DNA of 64,000 nucleotides, from NCBI RefSeq assembly GCF_034064985.1, contig NZ_CP139249.1, positions 744,001 through 808,000 on the forward strand, given 5' to 3'. Both the position numbers and the translations under genes were made by a program. The stretch is from Acinetobacter pittii (GTDB lineage Bacteria > Pseudomonadota > Gammaproteobacteria > Pseudomonadales > Moraxellaceae). Under the pieces are notes generated by a model that saw nothing but the letters and a program-made list of their open reading frames with translations, did no database searches and had not been told where the DNA came from. This document shows, in pieces, positions 17,403 to 26,323 of the stretch; the stretch's first letter is position 1; each line of letters starts with the position of its first letter.

Positions 17403-18209
17403 ATGGCCAAACTTGATACTTTGCAAAATAAAGTGGTATGGATTACGGGAGCATCTTCTGGTCTGGGTAAGGCCTTAGCAGGTGAGTTGGCTTTGCAAGG
17501 GGCCGAAGTGATTTTGACCTCGCGTCGTTTTGAAGAATTAGAAGAAGTTCGGGTTGGCTTATTAAACGCTGACCGTCATTTGTCGGTGGTTGCCGATATT
17601 ACTGATGAAAAACAAGTAAACGAAGCTTATAAGCAGATTTTAAAAGCGAAAGGGCGAATTGACTGGCTTATCAATAATGCTGGCTTAAGCCAACGTGCTT
17701 TAATTAAAGATACGACAATGGCAACTGAACGGGCCATTATGGAAGTCGACTATTTCTCTCAAGTGGCATTAACCAAAACTGTGCTGCCGACCATGCTAAA
17801 ACAAAAGTCTGGTCGAGTTGTATTTGTGTCGAGTGTAGCGGGTTTATTAGGCACTCAGTACCGTGCAAGCTACTCTGCTGCTAAGGCGGCAATTCACATG
17901 TGGGCAAATAGTTTACGTGCTGAAGTCTCCGATCAAGGTGTTGAAGTTTCAGTTATTTTCCCAGGCTTCGTAAAAACTAACGTTTCGTTCAATGCGCTAA
18001 ATGGTGCTGGGCAACCTCAAGGTCATCAAGATGAGGCTATCGAGAATGGTTTAGAGGCTGATGTATTTGCAGAGCAATCTGTAAAAGCATTAATGCAGGG
18101 GCAAGAATATATTGTTGTTGGTGGAGCAAAAGAAAAACTGGGTGTGATGGTTTCTCGGATGTCACCAAAACTTCTTTATAAAATGATTCGGAAAACAAAA
18201 GTAAAATAA
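17403..18209 (+). CDS. short-chain dehydrogenase/reductase (SDR)
   Basis: The 268-residue protein has the classical SDR features: cofactor motif TGASSGLG near residue 15-22, NNAG near 91, catalytic serine in VFVSSVAG, and YSAAK with catalytic Tyr and Lys. The arrangement resembles the DHRS7-like/fatty-acyl-modifying SDRs, but the substrate cannot be read from sequence. It probably uses NADP(H), since Arg and Arg follow the first strand (TSRR). It is cytosolic or loosely membrane-associated and follows the hypothetical gene by 27 bases. Confidence 0.88.
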   Translation: MAKLDTLQNKVVWITGASSGLGKALAGELALQGAEVILTSRRFEELEEVRVGLLNADRHLSVVADITDEKQVNEAYKQILKAKGRIDWLINNAGLSQRALIKDTTMATERAIMEVDYFSQVALTKTVLPTMLKQKSGRVVFVSSVAGLLGTQYRASYSAAKAAIHMWANSLRAEVSDQGVEVSVIFPGFVKTNVSFNALNGAGQPQGHQDEAIENGLEADVFAEQSVKALMQGQEYIVVGGAKEKLGVMVSRMSPKLLYKMIRKTKVK

Positions 18210-18263
18210 AAAAGTGATTTTGCCGTGCTAAATTGATGGAAAAACCCGCATAGAAGGTTCACC

Positions 18264-18698
18264 ATGGATCAAGACTACCATCGTATTTTAGAGGTCATTA
18301 CGCGTTTTCAATTGGTTTTTGACCAGAAAAATTGGGATGCGTTTGATGAGTTGTTGGCCGATCAACTTGAGGTGGACTATTTGCAGTTTAGAGGGGAACC
18401 TTTATGTGTGGTGTCTTGTCATGAATATAAAGGTTCACGGCAACAAGCTTTGTCACATTTGCGACTACAGCACAATTTAAGCAATCCTCTTATTCGGATT
18501 GAACAAGACCGAGCATGGTTAGAATGTAATTATCAAATTTATCGTTTTTCGGAAAATGATTATTTTCATTCTTTTGGTCGCTATTATTTTACTCTGGCAA
18601 AACAACAGGGCATATGGAAAATTACCGGAATTTGCCAACACTTAACTAAAAATATTGGCAATCCGCGTATACATTTTTCTGCTATGGGGCAGTGTTAA
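18264..18698 (+). CDS. SnoaL/NTF2-like domain protein
   Basis: The 144-residue protein begins YHRILEVITRFQLVFDQKNWDAFDELLAD, the alpha-helical opening of the SnoaL_4/NTF2-like fold. A set of beta strands follows, ending in GRYYFTLAKQQGIWKITGI. These cone-shaped proteins are small isomerases, dehydratases or binding proteins; the ligand here is unknown. GAAGG lies 5 bases before ATG 18264. Its stop codon overlaps that of the convergent YbjQ-family gene by 4 bases. Confidence 0.72.
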   Translation: MDQDYHRILEVITRFQLVFDQKNWDAFDELLADQLEVDYLQFRGEPLCVVSCHEYKGSRQQALSHLRLQHNLSNPLIRIEQDRAWLECNYQIYRFSENDYFHSFGRYYFTLAKQQGIWKITGICQHLTKNIGNPRIHFSAMGQC

Positions 18699-19129
18699 TC
18701 TTTGACTGCTGTTCCGTAGGCAAATACCTCTACCATTCCACCTTGCATACCCAGTTCGGTTGTACTCAGCCGAACTCCCATAATGTGATTGGCACCGACA
18801 CTTTGAGCTTGTTGTTTTAGTCGTACAATCGCCTCGCGGCGAGCACGTTCAACAATACTTTCATAGCTGGTCAGCCGACCGCCTAAAATATTTTTTATAG
18901 AGGCCAGTACATATTTAAAGTAGTCATGCGAAATAACTACATTACTGCTAATAAAATGGCCTAACTGATCACTTGTGGCAAAACGATTGGTATCAATTCT
19001 GATATGGGCAAATTGTTGCTCTTTTTCTAGAAGTTCATTTAAATGTTTTTGTTCAATATGGCGGCCAAAAGCCCAACCAATACTGAAAAGAATGAGAAAA
19101 ATAACAAGCTGAAAAATAAGATTGTCCAT
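18695..19129 (-). CDS. YbjQ-family protein with N-terminal membrane anchor
   Basis: The 144-residue protein has one N-terminal hydrophobic helix (about 3-22) and then a YbjQ (UPF0145, 'heavy-metal-binding') domain, with GRLTSYESIVERARREAIVRL and AQSVGANHIMGVRLSTTELG. These domains form pentamers of unknown function; the metal-binding label is not well supported. It lies 7 bases after a second YbjQ-type gene, so the two are a tandem paralogous pair, this one membrane-tethered. Confidence 0.8.
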   Translation of the reverse strand: MDNLIFQLVIFLILFSIGWAFGRHIEQKHLNELLEKEQQFAHIRIDTNRFATSDQLGHFISSNVVISHDYFKYVLASIKNILGGRLTSYESIVERARREAIVRLKQQAQSVGANHIMGVRLSTTELGMQGGMVEVFAYGTAVKD

Positions 19130-19136
19130 TTTCTAC

Positions 19137-19487
19137 CTATGCATTAAATGGATCGGGCAGATGAGGTGCTTGAGGCTGCACAACCACTGCTGTGCCATAT
19201 ACGAATAACTCAGAAGCACCTTGGGCAATATTTGAGGTAGAAAAACGAATACCCACAATTGCATTGGCACCAAGTTGCTGGGCTTTTACAATCATACGTT
19301 GCATAGCCTCTTGGCGAGATTCTTCTAATAATTCGGTATAACCAGTAAGTTCACCACCTACAATATTTTTTAAACTCGCCATCAGGTCACGGCCAACATG
19401 CTTACTACGAACGGTACTTCCGTAAACAACATCCAGCTGCTTTACAATCTGGTGGCCTGGAACACTTTCTAAATTACTCAATAACAT
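19137..19487 (-). CDS. YbjQ-family protein (soluble paralogue)
   Basis: The 116-residue protein is almost entirely one YbjQ/UPF0145 domain: VPGHQIVKQLDVVYG, then GGELTGYTELLEESRQEAMQRM and QLGANAIVGIRFST. It lacks the membrane anchor of its downstream partner. The function of the family is unknown. The two genes probably form one short operon separated from adeK by a terminator. Confidence 0.82.
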   Translation of the reverse strand: MLLSNLESVPGHQIVKQLDVVYGSTVRSKHVGRDLMASLKNIVGGELTGYTELLEESRQEAMQRMIVKAQQLGANAIVGIRFSTSNIAQGASELFVYGTAVVVQPQAPHLPDPFNA

Positions 19488-19551
19488 TGTTTTTTATCAA
19501 TCTAAATTCTTAAGGTTTCAAGATAAAAAATATTCAGATGAGTTGCAATAA

Positions 19552-19577
19552 AAAAGCCCACCGAAGTGAGCTTTTGT
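19552..19577 (-). terminator. intrinsic terminator of adeIJK
   Basis: On the minus strand AAAAGCTCAC and GTGGGCTTTT arms close a TTCG loop (19552-19575) and a T run follows. The stable UUCG-type tetraloop is notable. It is 20 bases beyond the adeK stop. Confidence 0.85.
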
Positions 19578-19595
19578 GAATAAGTTATTTAAAAC

Positions 19596-21053
19596 TTATT
19601 GCTTTTTAAGTTCAGCACTAGATGGTTGATTAACCACTGTATCTGAAGTATTTGCTTTTAAACCACCACCTAGAGTTTTGTATAACTCGATTTGGTTGTT
19701 TAAGTTTGCTTGTTGAAGCAATAACAAACCTTGTTCTGCTGAATAAGATGAACGCTGTGCATCAAGAACCGTCAAGTAACTATCAATACCGGCACGGAAG
19801 CGTGCATTTGAAAGTGTGTAGTTACGGTTAGTTGCTTCTACTAGACGTTGTTGAGCTGTTAAACGCTCACCAATGTTGGCACGAGTTGCAAGCGCGTCAT
19901 TAACTTCACGGAACGCAGACTGAACTGATTTTTCATAATCAGACAATGCAATTTTCTGATCAGTTTCAGAAATTTTTACATTGGCACGACGAGTGCCCCA
20001 GTCAAAGATTGGTAAGTCTAAGCTTGGTCCAATTGACCATACAAAACCACCAGACTTAAATAGATCACTTAAGTCAGTTGATGCATAACCTGCAGAACCC
20101 GTTAAGCTAATGGTTGGGAATAAACGTGCTTTTGCAGCACCAATATTCGCACCAGCAGCGCTTAAGTTATATTCAGCAGCTTTTACATCTGGACGGTTGT
20201 TAAGCAAGTCGCTTGGTAAACCCGCTGTAAATACATTTTGTTGCGTAATGCGTTTTACAGGTTGGGTTGGCAACAAGTTTTGTGGAACTGATTGACCTAC
20301 TAATAAGTTCAACAAGTTTTGCGCTTGAGCAATTTGAGTTTTGTAGTTCGCTACATCATTACGCGCAGTTTCTACAGAAATCTGTGCCTGACGTAGTGGA
20401 ACTTCACTATCGATGCCCACATCAAAACGTTTTTTGTTGAGATTGTAAGAATCTAACTGTGCTTTAAGCGTTTGCTCTGCCAGTCTTAAGTTTGCTGTTG
20501 CAAACGAATAATTTAACCATGCTTGAGCAACTTGGCTAATCAGACTGATTTGAGTCGAATCACGTGCGCTTTGCGTTGAAAGATAACTATCTAATGCAGC
20601 ATCTTTTAAGCTACGTACACGGCCCCAGAAATCAAGCTCATAGGCAGTTACACCCAAACCTACTTGATAAGTAGAGTAGGGGTTATTCGGATCACGGCTT
20701 TGAGAAACCTGACGAATTGCACTACCACTTGCTCCGATTGTTGGAAGCTGGTTATTCTGTGTAATTCGATATTGCTGTTGAGCACGTTCGATATTGAGCG
20801 TTGCTGTACGTAAGTCGCGGTTGTTGGCAAGTGCCAAATCAATCACTCCGAGCAAACGAGGGTCGCTAAAGAACTGTTTGTAACCCTGTTCAGCAATAGA
20901 CGTACCAGAAGCGCTATTATATGCATAGCTTTGTGGAATATCGGTTTTCACGACTGGTTCTGGGCCGCGCATGCTTTGACAAGCTGACAAAGCAAGCGCA
21001 AGTGCAGATACCGCAATGCTACGACCTGAAATAGACCATACGTTTTGCATCAC
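19596..21053 (-). CDS. adeK: AdeK outer membrane channel of the AdeIJK pump
   Basis: The 485-residue TolC/OprM-family lipoprotein has a signal with lipobox LSAC-Q near residues 21-25, followed by two repeated OEP domains (ALANNRDLRTATLNIERAQQQ and PDVKAAEYNLSAAGANIGAAKA). It forms the trimeric exit duct for the AdeIJK RND pump. Its ATG overlaps the adeJ stop codon (ATGA-type, 21050-21053), so translation is coupled. Length matches known AdeK. Confidence 0.96.
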   Translation of the reverse strand: MMQNVWSISGRSIAVSALALALSACQSMRGPEPVVKTDIPQSYAYNSASGTSIAEQGYKQFFSDPRLLGVIDLALANNRDLRTATLNIERAQQQYRITQNNQLPTIGASGSAIRQVSQSRDPNNPYSTYQVGLGVTAYELDFWGRVRSLKDAALDSYLSTQSARDSTQISLISQVAQAWLNYSFATANLRLAEQTLKAQLDSYNLNKKRFDVGIDSEVPLRQAQISVETARNDVANYKTQIAQAQNLLNLLVGQSVPQNLLPTQPVKRITQQNVFTAGLPSDLLNNRPDVKAAEYNLSAAGANIGAAKARLFPTISLTGSAGYASTDLSDLFKSGGFVWSIGPSLDLPIFDWGTRRANVKISETDQKIALSDYEKSVQSAFREVNDALATRANIGERLTAQQRLVEATNRNYTLSNARFRAGIDSYLTVLDAQRSSYSAEQGLLLLQQANLNNQIELYKTLGGGLKANTSDTVVNQPSSAELKKQ

Positions 21054-24000
21054 GATTTATGCTCCTGAGTGTTTATGGTTTTTGGTTTGTACTTAAAGAT
21101 ACTACGAATCCACACATAGAATACAGGGATAAAGAAGATACCTAAGAACGTTGCACTGAGTACGCCACCGAGTACACCGTAACCGACAGAGTGCTGACTT
21201 CCTGCACCAGCACCTGTTGAAAGGGCAAGCGGGAGTACACCAAAACCGAAGGCAAGGGTAGTCATGATAATTGGGCGTAAACGCATTTTTGCGGCATGTA
21301 AAGTTGCCTCAATCAGGTCTTCACCTTTTTCCTGCAGCTCTTTTGCAAACTCAACAATTAAGATCGCATTTTTTGCAGAAAGACCGATTACCGCGATCAT
21401 CGCTACTTGGAAGTAAATGTTATTTGAGAGATTTGGATCTCCTTTAATAATCATACCCAAGTAAGTTAATACGATTGCACCAATAATACCGAGTGGTACT
21501 ACAAGTAAAACCGAGAACGGAATAGACCAGCTTTCATACAATGCAGCCAAGCAAAGGAAAACGATTAACAATGAAAGCGCATATAAGAATGGAGCTTGAG
21601 CACCAGACTCACGTTCTTCAAGTGATAAACCTGTCCATTCATAGTCGAAACCTTGTAAGCCCATAGATGGTAACTTAGCAATAATTTCTTCCATCGCTTT
21701 CATCGAGTCACCAGAGCTCACGCCAGGTGCAGGTGTACCTTGAATGTTAACCGATGACACGCCGTTATAACGTTCAAGACGTGGAGAACCATATGTCCAT
21801 TCGCCAGTAGCAAATGCAGAGAATGGAACCATTTCGCCTTTGTTATTACGTACATACCACTTATTTAAGTCTTCAGGCATCATACGGGTACCCGCATCAC
21901 CTTGAACATAAACTTTCTTCACACGTCCACGGTCAACGAAGTCGTTAATGTATGAGCCACCCCATGCAATACGCATCGTATTGTTAATGTCGGCAATGCT
22001 CACACCCATGGCACCAGCTTGAGCTTGGTCTACATTAATTTGATACTGAGGTGTATCTTCTTGACCATTAGGACGAACACCCACAAGACGTTTATCTTGT
22101 GCAGCTAAACCTAAGATCGTATTACGTGCAGCAATAAGTTTCTCATGGCCTTGACCACTTGAATCTTTAAGTTGCAAGTTGAATCCGGCTGTTACACCTA
22201 ATTCAGGCATTGCTGGAAGCTGCAATGGCATAACGTATGATGCGTCTTTAACGATCATGTTCAATGCCATACCACGCTGAATCAAAGCGCCAATTTGAGA
22301 CTCTGGTGAAGTACGTTCACTCCAGTCTTTCAATTTAACGAAGCCAATACCAGCATTTTGACCAACACCTGTGAATGAGAAGCCTGAAACGGTGAAAATA
22401 GATTCCACAGTGTCTTTTTCATTCATGAAGAAGTTTGTCATGGTGTCAATCACTTTACCTGTACGGTCAAGCGTTGCATTTGGTGGTAATTGAACAAGTG
22501 TCATTACCACACCCTGATCTTCTTCTGGTAAGAATGAAGATGGGAGTTTTTGGAACAAGAACACTAATAAAGCAATAACCACAGCGTAAAGTACGCCAGA
22601 GAAGATTTTGCCTTTAAGCATGCGATTAACACCATTTTGGTAGCTATGCGACATGCGGTCAAAACCATTGTTAAAGCTTCTAAAGAAACGAGCAAAAATA
22701 TTATTACTTGGTTCTTTATTAGGATCATGCTGTTTTAAAATGGTTGCACAAAGTGCTGGTGTGAATGTTAACGCCACAATTAACGATAGAACCATTGCTG
22801 TTACAAGGGTAATCGAGAACTGACGGTAAATTACACCAGTTGTACCACCAAAGAATGCCATTGGTACGAATACAGCTGTTAATACACTCGTAATACCAAC
22901 TAACGCGCCAGAAATCTGTTGCATTGATCGTGAAGTCGCCGTGACCGGATCGGTATGCTCTTCACTCATAACACGTTCGACGTTCTCGACGACAACGATG
23001 GCATCATCGACCAGAAGACCAATTGCCAACACCATAGCGAACATGGTTAAGGTGTTAATTGAGAAGCCAAAGATATTAATAACAGCGAATGTACCTAATA
23101 CAACAACTGGTACAGCAAGTGTTGGAATAATCGTTGCACGCCAGTTCTGTAAGAACAAGAACATGACAATGAATACCAAAATTACCGCTTCAATTAATGT
23201 GTGTACAACACTTTCAATTGAAAGGCGAATAAATGGAGTCGTGTCATAAGCCAGTTTATCTTCAAGACCCGCTGGATAGTTTTTACGTAATTCAGATAAA
23301 CGATGTTCAACTGCTTCGGCAGTATCAAGTGCGTTGGCACCAGTTGCAATCTTAATTGCAAGACCAGCTGCTGGTTTACCATTAAACTTCGAGTCGAATT
23401 GATAGTTATCAGAACCTAATTCTACGCGAGCAACATCTTTTAATCGAACCTCAGCACCAGATGCAGTGTTCTTTAAGAAGATATTTTTAAACTGTTCAGG
23501 AGTTTGCAGTAAACTTTGTGCATTTACTGTTGCGTTAAGCACTTGACCTTGTACAGCCGGTGCACCACCTAATTGACCTACAGCTACTTGTGAGTTTTGC
23601 GCTTGTAAAGCTGTCGCAATATCACTAGGTGTAAGCTGGTAACTTGTTAACTTAGCTGGATCAAGCCAGATACGCATTGCGTATGAACCACCAAAGACCG
23701 TTACCTCACCAACACCAGCCACACGGCTAAGCGGTTCTTTAATAGACGAGTTTACATAGTCTTTAATGTCAGAGTCAGACAAGTTGTTATCTGGTGAATA
23801 AAATGCAATAACTTGCAAGAAGCTTGCACCAGATTTAGTAACAGTTACACCTTGACGTTGTACATCTTCAGGTAAAAGTGCAGTTGCAGATTGCAGTTTA
23901 TTTTGAACCTGAACCTGTGCAATATCTGGGTCAACACCTTGTTCAAAGTTTAATTGAATAGAGGCTTGACCGTTACCCGCACTGTTAGATGAAATATAAC

Positions 24001-24226
24001 GTAAACCATCTAGACCATTCATTTGTTGTTCAATGATCTGGGTTACGGTGTTTTCAACAGTCTCAGCCGATGCACCAGGATAAGTTGCAGCAATCGTAAC
24101 TGTCGGCGGTGCAATCGTCGGATACTGTGCAATAGGCATTTTTGTTAGCGTGAGAATACCCGCCAACATAATGACTAATGCAATCACCCACGCAAAAATG
24201 GGGCGATGAATAAAAAATTGTGCCAT
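21050..24226 (-). CDS. adeJ: AdeJ RND multidrug efflux transporter
   Basis: The 1058-residue inner membrane HAE1-type proton/drug antiporter exports beta-lactams, chloramphenicol, tetracyclines, fluoroquinolones and other compounds. Twelve membrane helices and two large periplasmic loops are visible. The GLLVDDAIVVVENVER segment carries the twin aspartates of the proton relay (about 407-408), and GLSAKNAILIVEFAKE holds the essential lysine. It sits 12 bases after adeI. No truncation or frameshift is visible. Confidence 0.97.
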   Translation of the reverse strand: MAQFFIHRPIFAWVIALVIMLAGILTLTKMPIAQYPTIAPPTVTIAATYPGASAETVENTVTQIIEQQMNGLDGLRYISSNSAGNGQASIQLNFEQGVDPDIAQVQVQNKLQSATALLPEDVQRQGVTVTKSGASFLQVIAFYSPDNNLSDSDIKDYVNSSIKEPLSRVAGVGEVTVFGGSYAMRIWLDPAKLTSYQLTPSDIATALQAQNSQVAVGQLGGAPAVQGQVLNATVNAQSLLQTPEQFKNIFLKNTASGAEVRLKDVARVELGSDNYQFDSKFNGKPAAGLAIKIATGANALDTAEAVEHRLSELRKNYPAGLEDKLAYDTTPFIRLSIESVVHTLIEAVILVFIVMFLFLQNWRATIIPTLAVPVVVLGTFAVINIFGFSINTLTMFAMVLAIGLLVDDAIVVVENVERVMSEEHTDPVTATSRSMQQISGALVGITSVLTAVFVPMAFFGGTTGVIYRQFSITLVTAMVLSLIVALTFTPALCATILKQHDPNKEPSNNIFARFFRSFNNGFDRMSHSYQNGVNRMLKGKIFSGVLYAVVIALLVFLFQKLPSSFLPEEDQGVVMTLVQLPPNATLDRTGKVIDTMTNFFMNEKDTVESIFTVSGFSFTGVGQNAGIGFVKLKDWSERTSPESQIGALIQRGMALNMIVKDASYVMPLQLPAMPELGVTAGFNLQLKDSSGQGHEKLIAARNTILGLAAQDKRLVGVRPNGQEDTPQYQINVDQAQAGAMGVSIADINNTMRIAWGGSYINDFVDRGRVKKVYVQGDAGTRMMPEDLNKWYVRNNKGEMVPFSAFATGEWTYGSPRLERYNGVSSVNIQGTPAPGVSSGDSMKAMEEIIAKLPSMGLQGFDYEWTGLSLEERESGAQAPFLYALSLLIVFLCLAALYESWSIPFSVLLVVPLGIIGAIVLTYLGMIIKGDPNLSNNIYFQVAMIAVIGLSAKNAILIVEFAKELQEKGEDLIEATLHAAKMRLRPIIMTTLAFGFGVLPLALSTGAGAGSQHSVGYGVLGGVLSATFLGIFFIPVFYVWIRSIFKYKPKTINTQEHKS

Positions 24227-24238
24227 TCAATCTACCCC

Positions 24239-25489
24239 TTATGCATTTGAAGATGCTTTCTGTTCTGCTTGAGGTTTACCTGATTGAGCCGGTTTTGTCG
24301 CATTTGGAGCTGCGCCTTGTGGATTTGCTGGTTGAGCTTGGTAAGGTTTTGCTGAAACTTCTTGCCCTTCTTTAACCTTGGCAACACCATCAACAATCAC
24401 TTTATCACCAACTTTAAGACCGTTAGTCACAATCCAGTTTTGTCCTTGAACACCAGAGGTTTCAACAGGACGACTCTCAACAGTACCTTTGGCATTAACA
24501 AGCATTGCTACAGCTTGACCTGTAGGTAAACGCGTAATTGCAGCTTGAGGAATCAGGTAAGCATTAGGCACTACACCTTGAACAATCTGTGCAGTGGTAT
24601 ACATGCCCGGAAGTAACAGATGATTCGGGTTTGAGAATACGGCACGTAAAGTAATCGTTCCTGTATCCTGATTGACCGAAGCATCAGAGAAAGCAAGTTG
24701 TCCTTCGATTGGGTAAGTTGAACCATCTTCGAGCTTCAATTTCACTTTTGTGTTGTTACTATTGTTTAAACTGCCTTTGCTGAGTTGTTGACGTAAACGC
24801 AATAACTCGGCACTAGACTGGTTAATATCAACGTAGATCGGATCTAACTGCTGAATCGTCACTAAAGGATCAGTTTGGTTTGCAGTAACTAAAGCACCTG
24901 CTGTGACAGAAGAACGTCCAGACTGACCAGAAATTGGTGAACGAATTGTAGAGTAGCCAAGATCAACATTTGCATTCGTTACTTGAGCTTTTGCTGCAGA
25001 AACTTGTGCTTCGGCAACATTAACCTGACCAAGTAAGTCGTCATATTCCTGTCTAGATACAGCATTACTTGAAACAAGTTGCTTATAACGGTTTAGCTTG
25101 GTACGTAGTGAAGCTAGATTTGCCTGTTGTTGTAAAAGAGCAGCTTTTGCATTTTCAAGCGTTGCACGGTTCGTTCTAGAGTCGAGCTCATAAAGCGCCT
25201 GACCTTCACGAACATAGCTTCCTTCAGCAAACAAGCGTTTTAAAATCACACCGCTTGTTTGAGGGCGAACTTCAGAAATTTGATATGCTGAAGTACGGCC
25301 AGAAAGCTCAACGCTTTGTTCAACACTTTGTGGTTGAGCAACAATAACACCTACTTCTGCAGGCGGCATTTTCTGAGCAGCAGCAGCTTGCTGTTTCTCA
25401 TCGGAGCCTTTGCTACAACCAACAAGTGCGATACTTGTTGCTAATGCGCAAGCAGTAAGGGCAGGAGCCCAAAGCTTAGCCGACATCAT
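24239..25489 (-). CDS. adeI: AdeI periplasmic adaptor of the AdeIJK pump
   Basis: The 416-residue membrane fusion lipoprotein has lipobox LVGC-S near residues 22-25. The barrel-sandwich (lipoyl-like) region SEVRPQTSGVILKRLFAEGSYV comes next, then a coiled-coil hairpin (about 105-165) and beta-barrel domains, and a Pro/Gln/Ala-rich tail. It bridges AdeJ and AdeK. Two adjacent ATG codons follow GAGGTGG. The gene begins only 24 bases after the PAP2 stop, so the pump genes are probably transcribed from the promoter ahead of that gene. Confidence 0.96.
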   Translation of the reverse strand: MMSAKLWAPALTACALATSIALVGCSKGSDEKQQAAAAQKMPPAEVGVIVAQPQSVEQSVELSGRTSAYQISEVRPQTSGVILKRLFAEGSYVREGQALYELDSRTNRATLENAKAALLQQQANLASLRTKLNRYKQLVSSNAVSRQEYDDLLGQVNVAEAQVSAAKAQVTNANVDLGYSTIRSPISGQSGRSSVTAGALVTANQTDPLVTIQQLDPIYVDINQSSAELLRLRQQLSKGSLNNSNNTKVKLKLEDGSTYPIEGQLAFSDASVNQDTGTITLRAVFSNPNHLLLPGMYTTAQIVQGVVPNAYLIPQAAITRLPTGQAVAMLVNAKGTVESRPVETSGVQGQNWIVTNGLKVGDKVIVDGVAKVKEGQEVSAKPYQAQPANPQGAAPNATKPAQSGKPQAEQKASSNA

Positions 25490-25513
25490 TGTTCCACCTC
25501 GTTTAGATAAAAT

Positions 25514-26140
25514 CTAAAAATATATTTGTTTTCTACTTAACCTACTTTGTGTTTGTAATAACCAGAGCCAAAGCAGTGCAATCCAAATAAAACCTATGCC
25601 CCAACCGGCGAGTACATCTGTTGGAAAATGAACTCCAGCATATATTCTTGAAAGCCCCATGCAGATAAACCAAAAACAGGAGATCAAAATGATATAAGGA
25701 GAGTTAATGTTGGGCCTATGGCATAACATTATCATTGCCATACAAGCCAGTGTTGATGCATAAACACTATGTGCACTTGGGAACGATGCACCATAACTTT
25801 CGACAATATGATATACCTGTGGAGGTCTTGGACGGTCAACACACCACTTGAGCAGCCAACCCGTGATGATACTGCCAAGAACACCCACGCTAATGAAAAT
25901 AACAGTAATATATTTTTTATACCATGCTTGATATATACACACCAACAAGGATAAAAAACATACAAAAGGCATACCACCTACACGTGCTAGAAAGGTCGTA
26001 ATAGAGTTAAGATAATCTGATCGATTTTCACTCAATATTTGAACGGTGAGAAGATCCAAAGATTGAAGTCTTGGTACAAAAAGACCAAGAACACCTAATC
26101 CTAAAAAAATACAACCAATAAAAAGCAATAAATAGGGCAT
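25514..26140 (-). CDS. pgpB: PAP2-family phosphatase (PgpB-like), first gene of the adeIJK transcript
   Basis: The 208-residue membrane protein has all three PAP2 motifs in canonical form: KWCVDRPRP, PSAHS and SRIYAGVHFPTDV, with catalytic histidines in the last two. About six membrane helices are present. Such enzymes hydrolyse undecaprenyl pyrophosphate, phosphatidylglycerol phosphate or related lipids at the periplasmic face. AAAGG precedes ATG 26140. The short gap to adeI and the operator-bearing promoter upstream suggest it is expressed with the pump. The exact substrate is not readable. Confidence 0.85.
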   Translation of the reverse strand: MPYLLLFIGCIFLGLGVLGLFVPRLQSLDLLTVQILSENRSDYLNSITTFLARVGGMPFVCFLSLLVCIYQAWYKKYITVIFISVGVLGSIITGWLLKWCVDRPRPPQVYHIVESYGASFPSAHSVYASTLACMAMIMLCHRPNINSPYIILISCFWFICMGLSRIYAGVHFPTDVLAGWGIGFIWIALLWLWLLQTQSRLSRKQIYF

Positions 26141-26187
26141 GTATATACCTTTGCTTGTTCAAGCAGTGTCTACTACTGAAAGCCGTT

Positions 26188-26219
26188 AAAAGTGTACTTG
26201 CCAGTACACTTTTTTTCAA
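26188..26219 (-). promoter_or_regulatory. promoter of pgpB-adeIJK with perfect palindromic operator
   Basis: On the minus strand -35 TTGAAA (26214-26219) and -10 TACACT (26191-26196) are 17 bases apart. A perfect inverted repeat with 11-base arms (AAAAGTGTACT at 26188-26198, complement at 26203-26213, spacer TGCC) covers the spacer and the -10. This placement is typical of TetR-family repressor sites. AdeN, a TetR-type repressor of adeIJK encoded elsewhere, is the obvious candidate ligand. The link is inferred. A + strand T run beside it could make it look like a terminator. Confidence 0.65.
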
Positions 26220-26323
26220 GCCTGATAGATCATCGTAAATTCATTTTGAAAATTTTTTAACATTTGGAAAAACAATCACAACAAAATTGACGAAAATCAC
26301 ATTTTGTGTACAAAGCAAAATTC

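Noticed and set aside
22941..23249. 102-codon ORF opposite adeJ
   Set aside because: Antisense shadow of a long GC-balanced gene; no start signal or recognisable domain.
26188..26216. Hairpin with T run read as a + strand terminator
   Set aside because: No + strand gene ends nearby, and the palindrome fits exactly between -35 and -10 elements on the minus strand, so an operator explains it better.
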